Assembly (NCBI RefSeq): GCF_000382345.1
Contig: NZ_KB908082.1
Coordinates: 62,001 to 126,000, forward strand
From: Massilia niastensis DSM 21313
GTDB lineage: Bacteria > Pseudomonadota > Gammaproteobacteria > Burkholderiales > Burkholderiaceae_D
Direction: 5' to 3'
DNA length: 64,000 bases
This document shows, in pieces, positions 36,449 through 44,419 of the stretch. Position numbers and translations under genes: made by a program. The notes under the pieces were generated by a model that did no database searches, was not told the DNA's origin, and worked only from the letters and a program-made list of their open reading frames with translations. Each line of letters opens with the position of its first letter. The stretch's first letter is position 1.

Positions 36449-37076
36449 ATGTTGTCGACGCGGGCGTCACCGTGTACGCGCAGCGCCGCGCCCCGCTCAG
36501 CTGGTGCTCGATCCGCACCACCTTCACCTCCGGCCCCAGCACGCGCTGGAACACGTCCAGCTCCGACCTGCAAAAATCCTGGCAGCTGCGCGCCGCCGCG
36601 CAGATCGGGCAGTGGTGCTCGACCAGCAGCATGCCGCCGTCTTCCCGCGCCTGCGCCTCGGCCATGTAGCCTTCCTCGTCGCGCGCCGCCGCCAGCGCCG
36701 CCACCCGCTCCGCCAGCACTGTCTTGCCGTCGATCCGCGCGCGGTAGAGCGCTTCGCCGGCCTGTTCGCGCGCGGCGACCAGGCGCTCGATGGCGTCCTC
36801 GCCGAACAGGGCCCGCACCTGGGCGATCAGCTCGAGCGCCAGTTCGGCATGGCGGTCGGGGAAGCGCGCGTGGCCGCGGTCCGTGAGGCGCCAGCGCCGC
36901 ACCGGCCGCCCGACCTTGCCCGGGTTGTCCTCGAAACTCACCAATCCCTTTTCCTGGGCCTGCTCCAGGTGGCGCCGCACGCCCATCGAGGTCAGCTGCA
37001 GCAGGCCGGCCAGCGCCTGGGCCGTCTGCGGGCCGCGCAGCTTCAGGTGGAGCAGGGTCTGTTCCATCGTGCTCAT
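36444..37076 (-). CDS. Winged-helix regulator with cysteine (Fe-S type) site, SufR-like
   Basis: 210 residues. The N-terminal winged helix (LRGPQTAQALAGLLQLTSMG, VRRHLEQAQEKGLVSFE) is of the ArsR/COG2345 type. In the C-terminal part, HHCPICAAARSCQDFCRSEL gives four cysteines (C-x2-C-x5-C-x3-C) in the place where SufR-like proteins bind an iron-sulfur cluster, and ends GARRCAYTVTP. It probably senses redox or iron-sulfur state and controls the MFS gene with which it overlaps by 4 nt. A longer upstream open frame runs into the MFS gene and is rejected. Confidence 0.8.
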   Translation of the reverse strand: MSTMEQTLLHLKLRGPQTAQALAGLLQLTSMGVRRHLEQAQEKGLVSFEDNPGKVGRPVRRWRLTDRGHARFPDRHAELALELIAQVRALFGEDAIERLVAAREQAGEALYRARIDGKTVLAERVAALAAARDEEGYMAEAQAREDGGMLLVEHHCPICAAARSCQDFCRSELDVFQRVLGPEVKVVRIEHQLSGARRCAYTVTPASTTS

Positions 37077-38284
37077 GGCTTCTCCAGCCCCGGATGCACG
37101 CTGTGCACGCTCCAGCTGCGCATCGCGAGGGCGGCCCAGGCAGCCAGCAGGCCGCCCAGGATCAGGATGGCGCGGGTATCGACCAGGGTCAGCACCGAGC
37201 CGACCAGCGCCATCACGATATTCGCCAGGCAGAAGGTGGTGGACAGCAGGGCCATCACGCTGCCCTGGCCATGGTGGGCGAACTGGTCCGCCGACCAGGT
37301 CTGCAGCGCGGCGTTGTAGTAGGCATGCGGCACCCCGAACAGGACGATCGCCAGCACGCCCAGCCACAGGTTGCCCAGGCCCACGCACAGGATCGCGGCG
37401 GCCGCCAGGCCCGCGTGCGAGCCGGCGCGCTTGCGGCCGTCGAGGGGGCTGGCGCGTCCGGCGAACAGCGCGCTCGACGTCATCAGGGCGCACATGCCCA
37501 TGTTCACCAGCGCGATGCGACGGGCGTCATAGCCGCCGATATCCACCAGCCAGAGCGGGAAGAATTCGTACAGGGCGGCGACCCCGCAGGCATAGGCGAA
37601 ATGGACGTTGAACAGCTTGCGCAGCGGCGCGTGCCCGAGCAGGGTGAAGGCGTGGCGCTGGCGCGCGGTGGCGAACCAGCCCAGCGCCGGCGCATGGGCG
37701 GCGCCGGCCGGCAGGCTGATCCGGACGCAGAGCGCACCCAGCAGCAGCGCGCCGGATGCGACCTGGAAGGGCAGCGCGACCCCGCCGCCCATCGAGAAGC
37801 CGGCCAGCAGCGGCCCGACCAGCCAGCCCAGGTGGAAGGCGCCGTTCAGCCAGGACAGCGCATGGTTGCGCAGCGGCCCCTGGATCCGTTCGATCACGAT
37901 CGCGCGCATCACGGCGCCATTGCCCTCCAGCAGACCGGTGACGAAGCGCGCGCCCAGGAACAGGACATAGGATTCCATCACCATCGCCGCCGCCGTCAGC
38001 AGGTGGCCGACCGCCGCCCCGATGGTGGTGAGCAGCAGCGCGCGGCGGCGCCCGAAGCCGTCCGACAGCGGGCCCAGCACCGCACTGCCGATCAGCAGCC
38101 CGACCGGATTGATCATCAGCGCGATCCCGAGCAGCATCTTGGGCGGCAGGCCGAGGAAGGTGTTCAGGCCGTTTGCGCCGCCGTCCGCGAACAGCGGCGC
38201 CAGCAAGGGATAGGGAAGGGAGGCCCCGGTGGTGGACAGCAATCCGAGGCCGCACAAGGTGGCGATGAGCAGGCGGTCGTTCAT
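37073..38284 (-). CDS. Major facilitator superfamily transporter
   Basis: 403 residues with about 12 membrane helices. The family loop 2-3 motif appears as LGPLSDGFGRRRALLL. Similar to drug-efflux DHA-type carriers; substrate unknown. Start at MNDRLLIATLCG; a TTG at 38332 is possible. The gene leads a two-gene unit with the SufR-like regulator; a perfect-armed palindrome lies upstream at 38338-38353. Confidence 0.85.
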   Translation of the reverse strand: MNDRLLIATLCGLGLLSTTGASLPYPLLAPLFADGGANGLNTFLGLPPKMLLGIALMINPVGLLIGSAVLGPLSDGFGRRRALLLTTIGAAVGHLLTAAAMVMESYVLFLGARFVTGLLEGNGAVMRAIVIERIQGPLRNHALSWLNGAFHLGWLVGPLLAGFSMGGGVALPFQVASGALLLGALCVRISLPAGAAHAPALGWFATARQRHAFTLLGHAPLRKLFNVHFAYACGVAALYEFFPLWLVDIGGYDARRIALVNMGMCALMTSSALFAGRASPLDGRKRAGSHAGLAAAAILCVGLGNLWLGVLAIVLFGVPHAYYNAALQTWSADQFAHHGQGSVMALLSTTFCLANIVMALVGSVLTLVDTRAILILGGLLAAWAALAMRSWSVHSVHPGLEKP

Positions 38285-38337
38285 GGAGGGGGCCGCATAA
38301 GGAGACCCGTCGAGCGTACTCTGCAATAGCAATTAAG

Positions 38338-38353
38338 TAAACGAATTTGTTTA
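38338..38353. promoter_or_regulatory. Palindrome upstream of the MFS-regulator unit
   Basis: TAAAC, GAATTT, GTTTA, an operator-like inverted repeat 53 bp before the MFS start and just after the sensor-kinase stop. It is a candidate binding site of the SufR-like regulator. Confidence 0.4.
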
Positions 38354-38354
38354 T

Positions 38355-39683
38355 TTATTGCTGGGCAGATTCAGCCCTTGCTTCCATGGGCAGGGCGATC
38401 ACGAAGCGCGCCCCGCCCAGCGCCGAGCGCTCGGCGCGCAGGCTGCCGCCATGCAGGGCCACCGCCTTGCGCGCGATCGACAGGCCGAGCCCGAAGCCGC
38501 CGGTGGCGCGGTCGCGGCTGCGGTCGAGCCGGTAGAAGGGGTCGAAGATCCGGTCGCGCTCTTCTGCCGGAATGCCGGGGCCGTCGTCGTCGACCGCGAT
38601 CTCGATGCCTTCGGCATCGCGCCGGGCCGACAGCAGCACCCGCGCGCCGGCATACTTCAGCGCGTTGCGCAGCAGGTTGCCGACCGCGCGCGCCAGCAGG
38701 CGGCCGTCCGCCTCGATCGTGCCCAGGTCCTCACCCAGTTCGCATGCCAGCGCGTGGGCGGCCGGCGGCAGCGCGTTGCAGCAGTCGCGCAGCAGCGCGT
38801 CCAGCTCGACCGGGGCGCTGTTCAGCGAATTGGCGCTGTCGAGCTTGCTCATGTCGAGCAGTTCGCTGACCAGGTTGTTCAGTTCGGCCAGGTCGCCCTC
38901 CATGGCGGCGATGCGCTTGTGCAGGTCCGGGTCCCTGGCGCGGGCGTCGAGCAGTTCGAGCGCGAACTCCAGGCGCGCGATCGGCGTGCGCAGTTCGTGC
39001 GACACCGAATGCAGCAGGCTGCGCTGCGAATCCAGCAGGTGTTCGATGCGCCCCGCCATATGGTTGATGCGTTCGGCCAGCGGATAGATGCTGGCCGAGG
39101 GCTTCATGTGAGAGCGCACCGACAGCTTGCCGCCGCCGAATTCGTCCGCCATGCGCGACAGCGACTGCAATCCTTCCCAGTGCGAACGCGACCACAGGGC
39201 GATCGGCACCAGCAGCGCCACCGCGACGATCACGTAGCGCAGCGCTTCCATCTTGAGCGCCTGTCCGATGTCGATCGGCAAGTCCCGCGCATGCAGCACT
39301 TCCTCGTGGCTGCCGATGTAGCGCTCGCCCTCGAGGTCGACGCGCCGGTAGAAGGCCCGGCTGGCCGGCTCGAGCACGATCTCGCCGCGGTCGAGCGCCG
39401 CCCGCTGCGCCGCGCCCAGGGCCGCGCGCGCCTGGTCCAGCGGGAGCAGGTCATAGCGCACGTCGGACACTTCGCGCACATTGTTCAGGCGCGCCAGCCA
39501 TTCGTCGGCGGGCGCCTGGTCGACATATTGTTCGAGCAGGAAGATCTGGGCCGCGGCCTGGCTGCGCGCGATGTCTTCCAGCGGATCGCCGAACAGGCGG
39601 CTGAACGCGAAGTAGATGACAAAGGTCGCCGCCGTGATCGACAGCATGACGAGCACGAAGAAGCGGAAGAAAATCCGGTTCAT
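38355..39683 (-). CDS. Sensor histidine kinase (RstB-like)
   Basis: 442 residues. Two membrane helices (about 8-28 and 147-168) enclose a periplasmic sensor region. A HAMP segment follows, then the H-box LLHSVSHELRTPIARLEFAL, and an HATPase domain (NLLRNALKYA, DDDGPGIPAEERDRIFDPF, GGFGLGLSI). The start MNRIFFRFF has AAGGA upstream. The likely partner, a response regulator, is at 41650-42336 on the same strand, but a MipA/OmpV-like gene and a hypothetical gene on the other strand lie between. Confidence 0.9.
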   Translation of the reverse strand: MNRIFFRFFVLVMLSITAATFVIYFAFSRLFGDPLEDIARSQAAAQIFLLEQYVDQAPADEWLARLNNVREVSDVRYDLLPLDQARAALGAAQRAALDRGEIVLEPASRAFYRRVDLEGERYIGSHEEVLHARDLPIDIGQALKMEALRYVIVAVALLVPIALWSRSHWEGLQSLSRMADEFGGGKLSVRSHMKPSASIYPLAERINHMAGRIEHLLDSQRSLLHSVSHELRTPIARLEFALELLDARARDPDLHKRIAAMEGDLAELNNLVSELLDMSKLDSANSLNSAPVELDALLRDCCNALPPAAHALACELGEDLGTIEADGRLLARAVGNLLRNALKYAGARVLLSARRDAEGIEIAVDDDGPGIPAEERDRIFDPFYRLDRSRDRATGGFGLGLSIARKAVALHGGSLRAERSALGGARFVIALPMEARAESAQQ

Positions 39684-39695
39684 GCTGTGGTCCTT

Positions 39696-39711
39696 GGTAA
39701 CTGTCGGTAAC
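39696..39711. promoter_or_regulatory. GGTAAC direct repeat near the kinase start
   Basis: GGTAAC at 39696-39701 and 39706-39711, 10 bp start to start, a spacing typical of OmpR-family regulator sites. Related GTTACC occurs at 40074-40079 and GTAACA at 40028-40033, before mipA. Candidate sites for the neighbouring response regulator. Confidence 0.35.
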
Positions 39712-39881
39712 GAAATACTGCCAGATGCATTGACTTCTCCTCGCCCGGCATTGTACAGGGGCAAGAGGATCGGCGTGGGGCCTTACAAAATGATGACAAT
39801 TCGTCGACATCTGAAGGCGGAACTCGGCGGGGCGAGCGGCTAAGATGCTCCTACATCAGGAACCTGAAGGTTTTCCGTTTG

Positions 39882-39916
39882 CCCACCTGATGCGCGAGTG
39901 TCGGTGGGTTTTTTTA
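39882..39916 (+). terminator. Terminator-like hairpin in the kinase-mipA gap, possible attenuator or sRNA end
   Basis: CCCACC / GGTGGG stem with a 15-nt loop, followed by eight T residues on the plus strand. No plus-strand gene ends here. CATCAGG (from about 39854) can instead pair with CCTGATG inside the loop, giving a competing structure, so it could be the end of a small RNA or a mipA leader attenuator. Confidence 0.45.
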
Positions 39917-40101
39917 TTCGAGCAGGAAGCGACTGGCTGCTGTCATGCCTGCGGCGACGGAGCAGTCGTTTCCGAATGCACCAAGCTGGGTCCCGTCGCA
40001 GTTCACCGAAGAAATTCGTACCTTGAAGTAACAAACCCGGGGGGAGGGCGGCTTGCTCGACGTAAAATAACGAGTTACCGAACTTTCCGATTGTGCAAAA
40101 G

Positions 40102-40941
40102 ATGAAACAGCTTCTCGTCCTGGTCCTGGCCGTCTCGGGCAGCGCTGCAAGCGCACAGACGCCGACCACCAACCCGATGCCCGATGGCAGCCGCGATATG
40201 TACGCGGGGCTGGGCGTCGTGTCGGCTCCGCGTTACGAGGGGGCGGACAGCAGGAAGGTATCGGCCTTGCCGGTGCTCCAGGTCCAATGGAGCAACGGCC
40301 TGTTCATCTCGGGACTGAGCGCCGGCATGCACCTGTCCGACCGTCCGACGGTCGAGTATGGCCCGCTGCTGACCCTGCATCCGGGCCGCGACGAGTCCGG
40401 CAGCGGCCGCGGCATCGGCGTGGTCGAGATGTCGGGCCTGCCGAGCCTCGTGGCGCGCGCCGCCCGCGGCAACCCGCTGTCGGGCATGGACGATATCCGC
40501 TACCGCCTCGAAGGCGGCGGCTTCTTCAACTATTACCTGGCGCCCCAGTGGCGCCTGACCAGCAGCGTGGTGGTCGGCTCCGGCCATGACCGCGACGGCG
40601 CCCGCATGGACCTGGGCGTGCAGCGCCTGGCCGCGCAGGTCGCGCCGCACCACACCCTGTCGTTCAGCGCCGGGGTGTCGGTGGTCAACCGCGCCTACAA
40701 CCAGTCGTATTTCGGCGTCACCGAGGCCGAATCCTTCGCCAGCGGCCATCCGGAGTACCGCCCGGGCGGCGGCCTGAAGGATGTGCGTCTCGGCGCGCGC
40801 TGGAACTGGACCCTGAGTCCGTCGTGGATGCTGACCACCCATGTCCAGGCCACGCGCCTGGTGGGCAATGCCCGCACTAGCCCGCTCGCCGAGCGGCCGA
40901 CCAACGTGACGGTTTCGACCGCACTCGCCTACCGGTTCTGA
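40102..40941 (+). CDS. MipA/OmpV family outer-membrane protein
   Basis: 279 residues. A signal peptide (MKQLLVLVLAVSGSAASAQ) and a beta-barrel: MYAGLGVVSAPRYEGADSRK near the start is the MipA/OmpV mark, and the chain ends ALAYRF with terminal phenylalanine. Members were named as scaffold for murein-synthesising complexes or as osmoporins. A GTG three codons upstream is also possible. The next gene starts within the stop codon. Between sensor kinase and regulator genes, it is the likely main target of that system. Confidence 0.85.
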   Translation: MKQLLVLVLAVSGSAASAQTPTTNPMPDGSRDMYAGLGVVSAPRYEGADSRKVSALPVLQVQWSNGLFISGLSAGMHLSDRPTVEYGPLLTLHPGRDESGSGRGIGVVEMSGLPSLVARAARGNPLSGMDDIRYRLEGGGFFNYYLAPQWRLTSSVVVGSGHDRDGARMDLGVQRLAAQVAPHHTLSFSAGVSVVNRAYNQSYFGVTEAESFASGHPEYRPGGGLKDVRLGARWNWTLSPSWMLTTHVQATRLVGNARTSPLAERPTNVTVSTALAYRF

Positions 40942-41645
40942 TGATGCGATTCCCGCACCTTACCGCATGCGTGCCCCTGCTGCTGACGGCCAATCTGGCC
41001 GTGGCCCAGGCGCAGCCGCAGGCGGGCGACTGGGTAAGCTATCGTGATGCTTACCGGTCGATGGTGCTTTTTGATAAATACGGCGGAGCGAAGAATTTGC
41101 TCCAGAGCCACCTGCAGGTGGCGCCGAAAGAGAAGGGTGCGCTCGCGGAAGGCGTGCAGCTGGCGCTGACGGGAAAAACCGTCCAGACCAACCTGCCGCT
41201 CGATGCGACCGGGCGCGGCGTGCTGCCGCTCCTGAAGGCCGCCTATGACGAGAATGCGGTGCTGGCGCCGAACCGCCGCCTGGGCGGATTCGCGCTCAGG
41301 CCGCGCGTGACGATCGCGCCGCGCGCCGACGGCGCCTATGACGCGGCCGAGCTGCGCGCGGCCTGCGAGCAGGCGCTCGGCTTCGCCCGCTACAGCGATG
41401 CGTCCGCGCGCGGCCGCCAGTGCGCCGGCGTGCGGCTGGTGTTTCCGAAGAAGGGTGTGGAAGCCGGCGCGCGCGTGCGTCGCGCCGACGGGGGGGAGCA
41501 GGCCCTGCCGCTGGCGCGCGGCGCCGCCTTCGCGGGCGATGTCGACGACGACTTCCCGGTCGTGACCTACCGCTTCGGACCTGGCGAGCGCGTCCAGGTG
41601 GTCACCTATAACGCGCCGCTGGCGATCGTCCCTTTGTTCGAGTAA
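40941..41645 (+). CDS. Secreted protein of unknown family
   Basis: 234 residues, with a signal peptide (MMRFPHLTACVPLLLTANLA, cut after VAQA). The mature part begins GDWVSYRDAYRSMVLFDKYG, and has a two-domain beta-rich appearance with one cysteine pair (RAACEQ, RQCAGV). Overlaps the mipA stop by 1 nt (TGATG), hence coupled. I do not recognise the family. It may be a periplasmic partner of the porin. Confidence 0.65.
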   Translation: MMRFPHLTACVPLLLTANLAVAQAQPQAGDWVSYRDAYRSMVLFDKYGGAKNLLQSHLQVAPKEKGALAEGVQLALTGKTVQTNLPLDATGRGVLPLLKAAYDENAVLAPNRRLGGFALRPRVTIAPRADGAYDAAELRAACEQALGFARYSDASARGRQCAGVRLVFPKKGVEAGARVRRADGGEQALPLARGAAFAGDVDDDFPVVTYRFGPGERVQVVTYNAPLAIVPLFE

Positions 41646-41649
41646 ACCC

Positions 41650-42336
41650 TCAGTTCCAGGCCGAGGGCGAGAACAGGTAGCCTTCGCCCCACACCGTCTT
41701 GATCTTTTCCGAGTCCGCGTCGTCGAACTTGCGGCGCAGCTTCGAGATGCAGTTGTCGATGCTGCGGTCCAGGCCGTCGAATTCGATGCCGCGCATCTTC
41801 TTCAGCAGCGCATCGCGCGACAGCACCCGGCCCGCCGCCTCGGCCAGCACCAGCAGCAGCTTGTACTCGGTGTTCGACAGCACGCAGGGCTGGCCGCGCC
41901 AGACCACGCTGCGGTCGCTGGTGACGATGCGCAGGGCGCCGAACTGCAGCACGCGCGAATCGTTGCCGCCCTTGGCCTGGGTGCGGCGCATCAGGGCGCG
42001 CAGGCGCGCCAGCAGCACGCGCGGCTGGACCGGCTTGTTGACGAAGTCGTCCGCGCCCTGTTCCAGGCCCGAGACTTCGTCGTACGAATCCTCGCGCGCG
42101 GTCAGGATCAGGATCGGCACCTCGGACATCTCGCGCAGCTGGCGGCACACCACCATGCCGTCGAGGCCGGGCAGCATCAGGTCGAGCACAACGACGTCCG
42201 GAGAGAGCTCCTTGAAGCGTTCGAGCGCCAGGTCGCCGCGCGTGACCAGATCGACCGAAAATTCATAGCCGGACAGGTATTCCATGACGAGCTCGGCCAA
42301 TCGCGCGTCATCTTCCACCAACATTACACGGTACAT
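41650..42336 (-). CDS. OmpR-family response regulator (RstA-like)
   Basis: 228 residues: receiver domain (acidic pair D9/D10, phospho-acceptor D52 in VVVLDLMLPGLDG, K in NKPVQPRVLL) and winged-helix DNA-binding domain (SNTEYKLLLVLAEAAGRVLS, DRSIDNCISKLRRK, VWGEGYLFSP). AAGGAGAA 5 nt before ATG. It converges with the hypothetical gene at 40941-41645. Its probable kinase is at 38355-39683. Confidence 0.92.
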   Translation of the reverse strand: MYRVMLVEDDARLAELVMEYLSGYEFSVDLVTRGDLALERFKELSPDVVVLDLMLPGLDGMVVCRQLREMSEVPILILTAREDSYDEVSGLEQGADDFVNKPVQPRVLLARLRALMRRTQAKGGNDSRVLQFGALRIVTSDRSVVWRGQPCVLSNTEYKLLLVLAEAAGRVLSRDALLKKMRGIEFDGLDRSIDNCISKLRRKFDDADSEKIKTVWGEGYLFSPSAWN

Positions 42337-42573
42337 ACAGTTCTCCTTGGACTGTGATTGTATGCGACCAATTGCTGAAAATCACAACCTCCATAATTGA
42401 GAGACATTCGATTACATATTCGTGACAAGTGCGGCGCCTGCAGCCTGCCTGGGCAGCAATGGTCGTCTTGACCATGCCCTCCAGGCACAGGCCGGCATCG
42501 TGTCATCGTCCTGTCATGCAGCGGGCATATGCTGGGCCCATAAAAGACGATAATGACAACGAGGAGACTGGAC

Positions 42574-43371
42574 ATGGAATGGCTGAACCAACTGCGCGCC
42601 CGTCGCTACGGGCGTGTCTCGCGCTACCGGTCGCGGCTCGCCGACCTGCCGCCCGGACTTGCCGCCGCATGGCGGCGCAGCGCCCCGGACGAATTTCCAG
42701 GCATCCCGACGGATGCCTTTTTTTTCGTCCGCGCCGCCGAAGGCCTGCTGAACTTCTTCGATGCGGTCAGCGCGCGCCGGACGCCCTGCAGCCTGCCGTC
42801 GCTGGCGGCGGACTCGGTATGGCACGCCTGGCTGCGCCACGACGCGGCGGGCCTGGAGAACTACTGCAGGCGCCACTTCGGCGCGCCGGTCCCGCACCGC
42901 GAGGCGGCGCTGCTGGGCCGGGGCGCACTGGCGGCAGCGCTGGTGGCCTGCCGGAGCATCGACGGCATCGCGGCGCAGGGGCCGGCAGTGCCGGGCCTGT
43001 TCGCGCTGGACGCCCGGCTGAGGATGCCGCGCGGCCACGGCTACTGGTCCTGCCGGGGCGAAGTCGTGTACCGCCGGCTCGACGGAAACGGGCGGCGCTC
43101 CGGGACGCCGCAGCCGCATCCCGACATCACGCTTGCCGCGCTGCTGGCGGCAGGCTTGATCGGCAGCCAGGCCTACGACGAGGCCATGCGCGGGCAACAG
43201 GGCGGCGACCCGGGCGCCCATGGCGCCTATGGCGCGGACGGCGGCAATGGCTGCGACGGGGATGGGGCCGCGGGGGGCGGCGCCGGTGGCGGCTCCAGTG
43301 GCGGCTCCAGTGGCGGCTCCAGTTGCGGCTCCAGTTGCGGCTCCGGATGCGGCGGGGGAGGAGGCGACTAG
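42574..43371 (+). CDS. GRDP-like glycine-rich protein
   Basis: 265 residues. DSVWHAWLRHDAAGLENYCR then RHFGAPVPH matches the W-H-x(n)-Y-x(2)-C-x(3)-F-G-x(4)-H signature of 'glycine-rich domain-containing protein-like' proteins. The end, about residues 210-265, is almost only Gly, Ser, Ala and Cys in short repeats (GGSSGGSS, CGSSCGSGCGGGGGD). Start at 42574 has GAGGAG 9 nt upstream. Bacterial members have no known role; such Cys-Gly tails may bind metal or be modified. Confidence 0.7.
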   Translation: MEWLNQLRARRYGRVSRYRSRLADLPPGLAAAWRRSAPDEFPGIPTDAFFFVRAAEGLLNFFDAVSARRTPCSLPSLAADSVWHAWLRHDAAGLENYCRRHFGAPVPHREAALLGRGALAAALVACRSIDGIAAQGPAVPGLFALDARLRMPRGHGYWSCRGEVVYRRLDGNGRRSGTPQPHPDITLAALLAAGLIGSQAYDEAMRGQQGGDPGAHGAYGADGGNGCDGDGAAGGGAGGGSSGGSSGGSSCGSSCGSGCGGGGGD

Positions 43372-43397
43372 GGCGTGGCCGGCGCCACCGGCGACGG

Positions 43398-43532
43398 TCA
43401 ACCGGGAAGGAAGTAGTACATGATCCGGCCCACCTGGTCGCCGATCCGGTGCCACTCGAAGAACAGGACGGCGACGGCCAGGAGCACGAGCATGGGTTTC
43501 ATTGCTTTCGGCAGGTATTTACGGAGCGTCAT
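43398..43532 (-). CDS. Small single-helix membrane protein
   Basis: 44 residues: MTLRKYLPKAMK, then a helix (PMLVLLAVAVLFFEW) and HRIGDQVGRIMYYFLPG. Weak ribosome site (AAGCGAG). It is convergent with the GRDP-like gene. No family known; moderately plausible because of a coherent membrane protein layout. Confidence 0.4.
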   Translation of the reverse strand: MTLRKYLPKAMKPMLVLLAVAVLFFEWHRIGDQVGRIMYYFLPG

Positions 43533-43604
43533 GAAGTACTCGCTTGCTTGCAAAAAAGGCCAAACAATAGCAAATTCGACAGCGTGAAGATTCACCATTT
43601 CCCA

Positions 43605-43630
43605 CAATCCTGTCAAATCTGACAGGATTG
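43605..43630. promoter_or_regulatory. Perfect palindrome, possible operator
   Basis: Arms CAATCCTGTC / GACAGGATTG, 10 bp, with AAATCT between. It lies between the sodB terminator and the start of the 44-residue membrane protein gene, about 75 bp before the latter, where an operator would be. Confidence 0.45.
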
Positions 43631-43676
43631 AGTTCCAGATTCGCCATATACCGCCTGGAGCAGCCCTGCAGCGTGG

Positions 43677-43710
43677 TAAAAAACAAACATGGCCCGCATT
43701 GCGGGCCATG
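43677..43710 (-). terminator. Intrinsic terminator of sodB
   Basis: On the minus strand CATGGCCCGC pairs with GCGGGCCATG, followed by TTTGTTTTTT. 44 nt after the sodB stop. Confidence 0.92.
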
Positions 43711-43753
43711 TCGGGACGCGTTCCGGCGGCGGGCCGCGGAACGGTCAGGTCAT

Positions 43754-44332
43754 TCAGGCGAAGTTCTGGTTCGCGAATTCCCAGTTGGCGACGTTCCAGA
43801 AGGCTTCCAGGAACTTGGCGCGGGCGTTGCGGTAGTCGATGTAGTAGGCGTGCTCCCAGACGTCGGCGGTCAGCAGGGCCTTGTCGGCGGTGGTCAGCGG
43901 GGTGCCGGCGTTCGAGGTGTTGACGATGTCGACGCTGCCGTCCGGCTTTTGCACCAGCCAGGTCCAGCCCGAGCCGAAGTTGCCCAGCGCCGACTTGTTG
44001 AACTCTTCCTTGAACTTGTCGAACGAGCCCCACTTGGCGTTGATCGCGTCGGCGACCTTGCCGGTCGGTGCGCCGCCGCCGTTCGGGGTCATGCAGCTCC
44101 AGAAGAAGGTGTGGTTCCATACCTGGGCGGAGTTGTTGAACACGCCGCCCGAGGATTTCTTGATGATCTCTTCGAGGGCCATGTTCTCGTACTCGGTGCC
44201 CTTGATCATGTTGTTCAGGTTGGTCACATAAGTCTGGTGGTGCTTGCCGTGGTGGTATTCGAGGGTCTCGGCCGAGATGTGCGGCTGGAGAGCGTCCTTG
44301 GCGTACGGCAGGGGCGGCAGGGTATGTTCCAT
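43754..44332 (-). CDS. sodB: Superoxide dismutase (Fe)
   Basis: Converts superoxide to oxygen and peroxide in the cytoplasm. 192 residues. Metal ligands: His in [13 protein letters not shown], His in [10 protein letters not shown], Asp and His in [25 protein letters not shown] and the glutamine region favour iron rather than manganese. AAGGAC precedes the ATG. It follows xseA on the same strand but has its own likely promoter and a strong terminator. Confidence 0.96.
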   Translation of the reverse strand: MEHTLPPLPYAKDALQPHISAETLEYHHGKHHQTYVTNLNNMIKGTEYENMALEEIIKKSSGGVFNNSAQVWNHTFFWSCMTPNGGGAPTGKVADAINAKWGSFDKFKEEFNKSALGNFGSGWTWLVQKPDGSVDIVNTSNAGTPLTTADKALLTADVWEHAYYIDYRNARAKFLEAFWNVANWEFANQNFA

Positions 44333-44392
44333 GTTCTGTCCTTAATGAGTTGGCAACGGGCGCTTATTCTAAACCGGATAACATAATGTTGC

Positions 44393-44419
44393 ATGAAGCG
44401 CTAAAAAGAAGCGCTTCAT
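44393..44419. terminator. Hairpin at the xseA 3' end
   Basis: Arms ATGAAGCGC / GCGCTTCAT, 9 bp, with a 9-nt loop; overlaps the xseA stop codon. No T-run follows, so it may only be a transcript-end stabiliser between xseA and sodB. Confidence 0.4.

Noticed and set aside
37077..37493. Upstream extension of the SufR-like regulator
   Set aside because: Shifted frame of the MFS gene, Arg/Pro-rich, with no family similarity.
39845..40105. 86-codon open frame before mipA
   Set aside because: It reads across the terminator hairpin and has no ribosome site or known family; kept only as a possible regulatory RNA.
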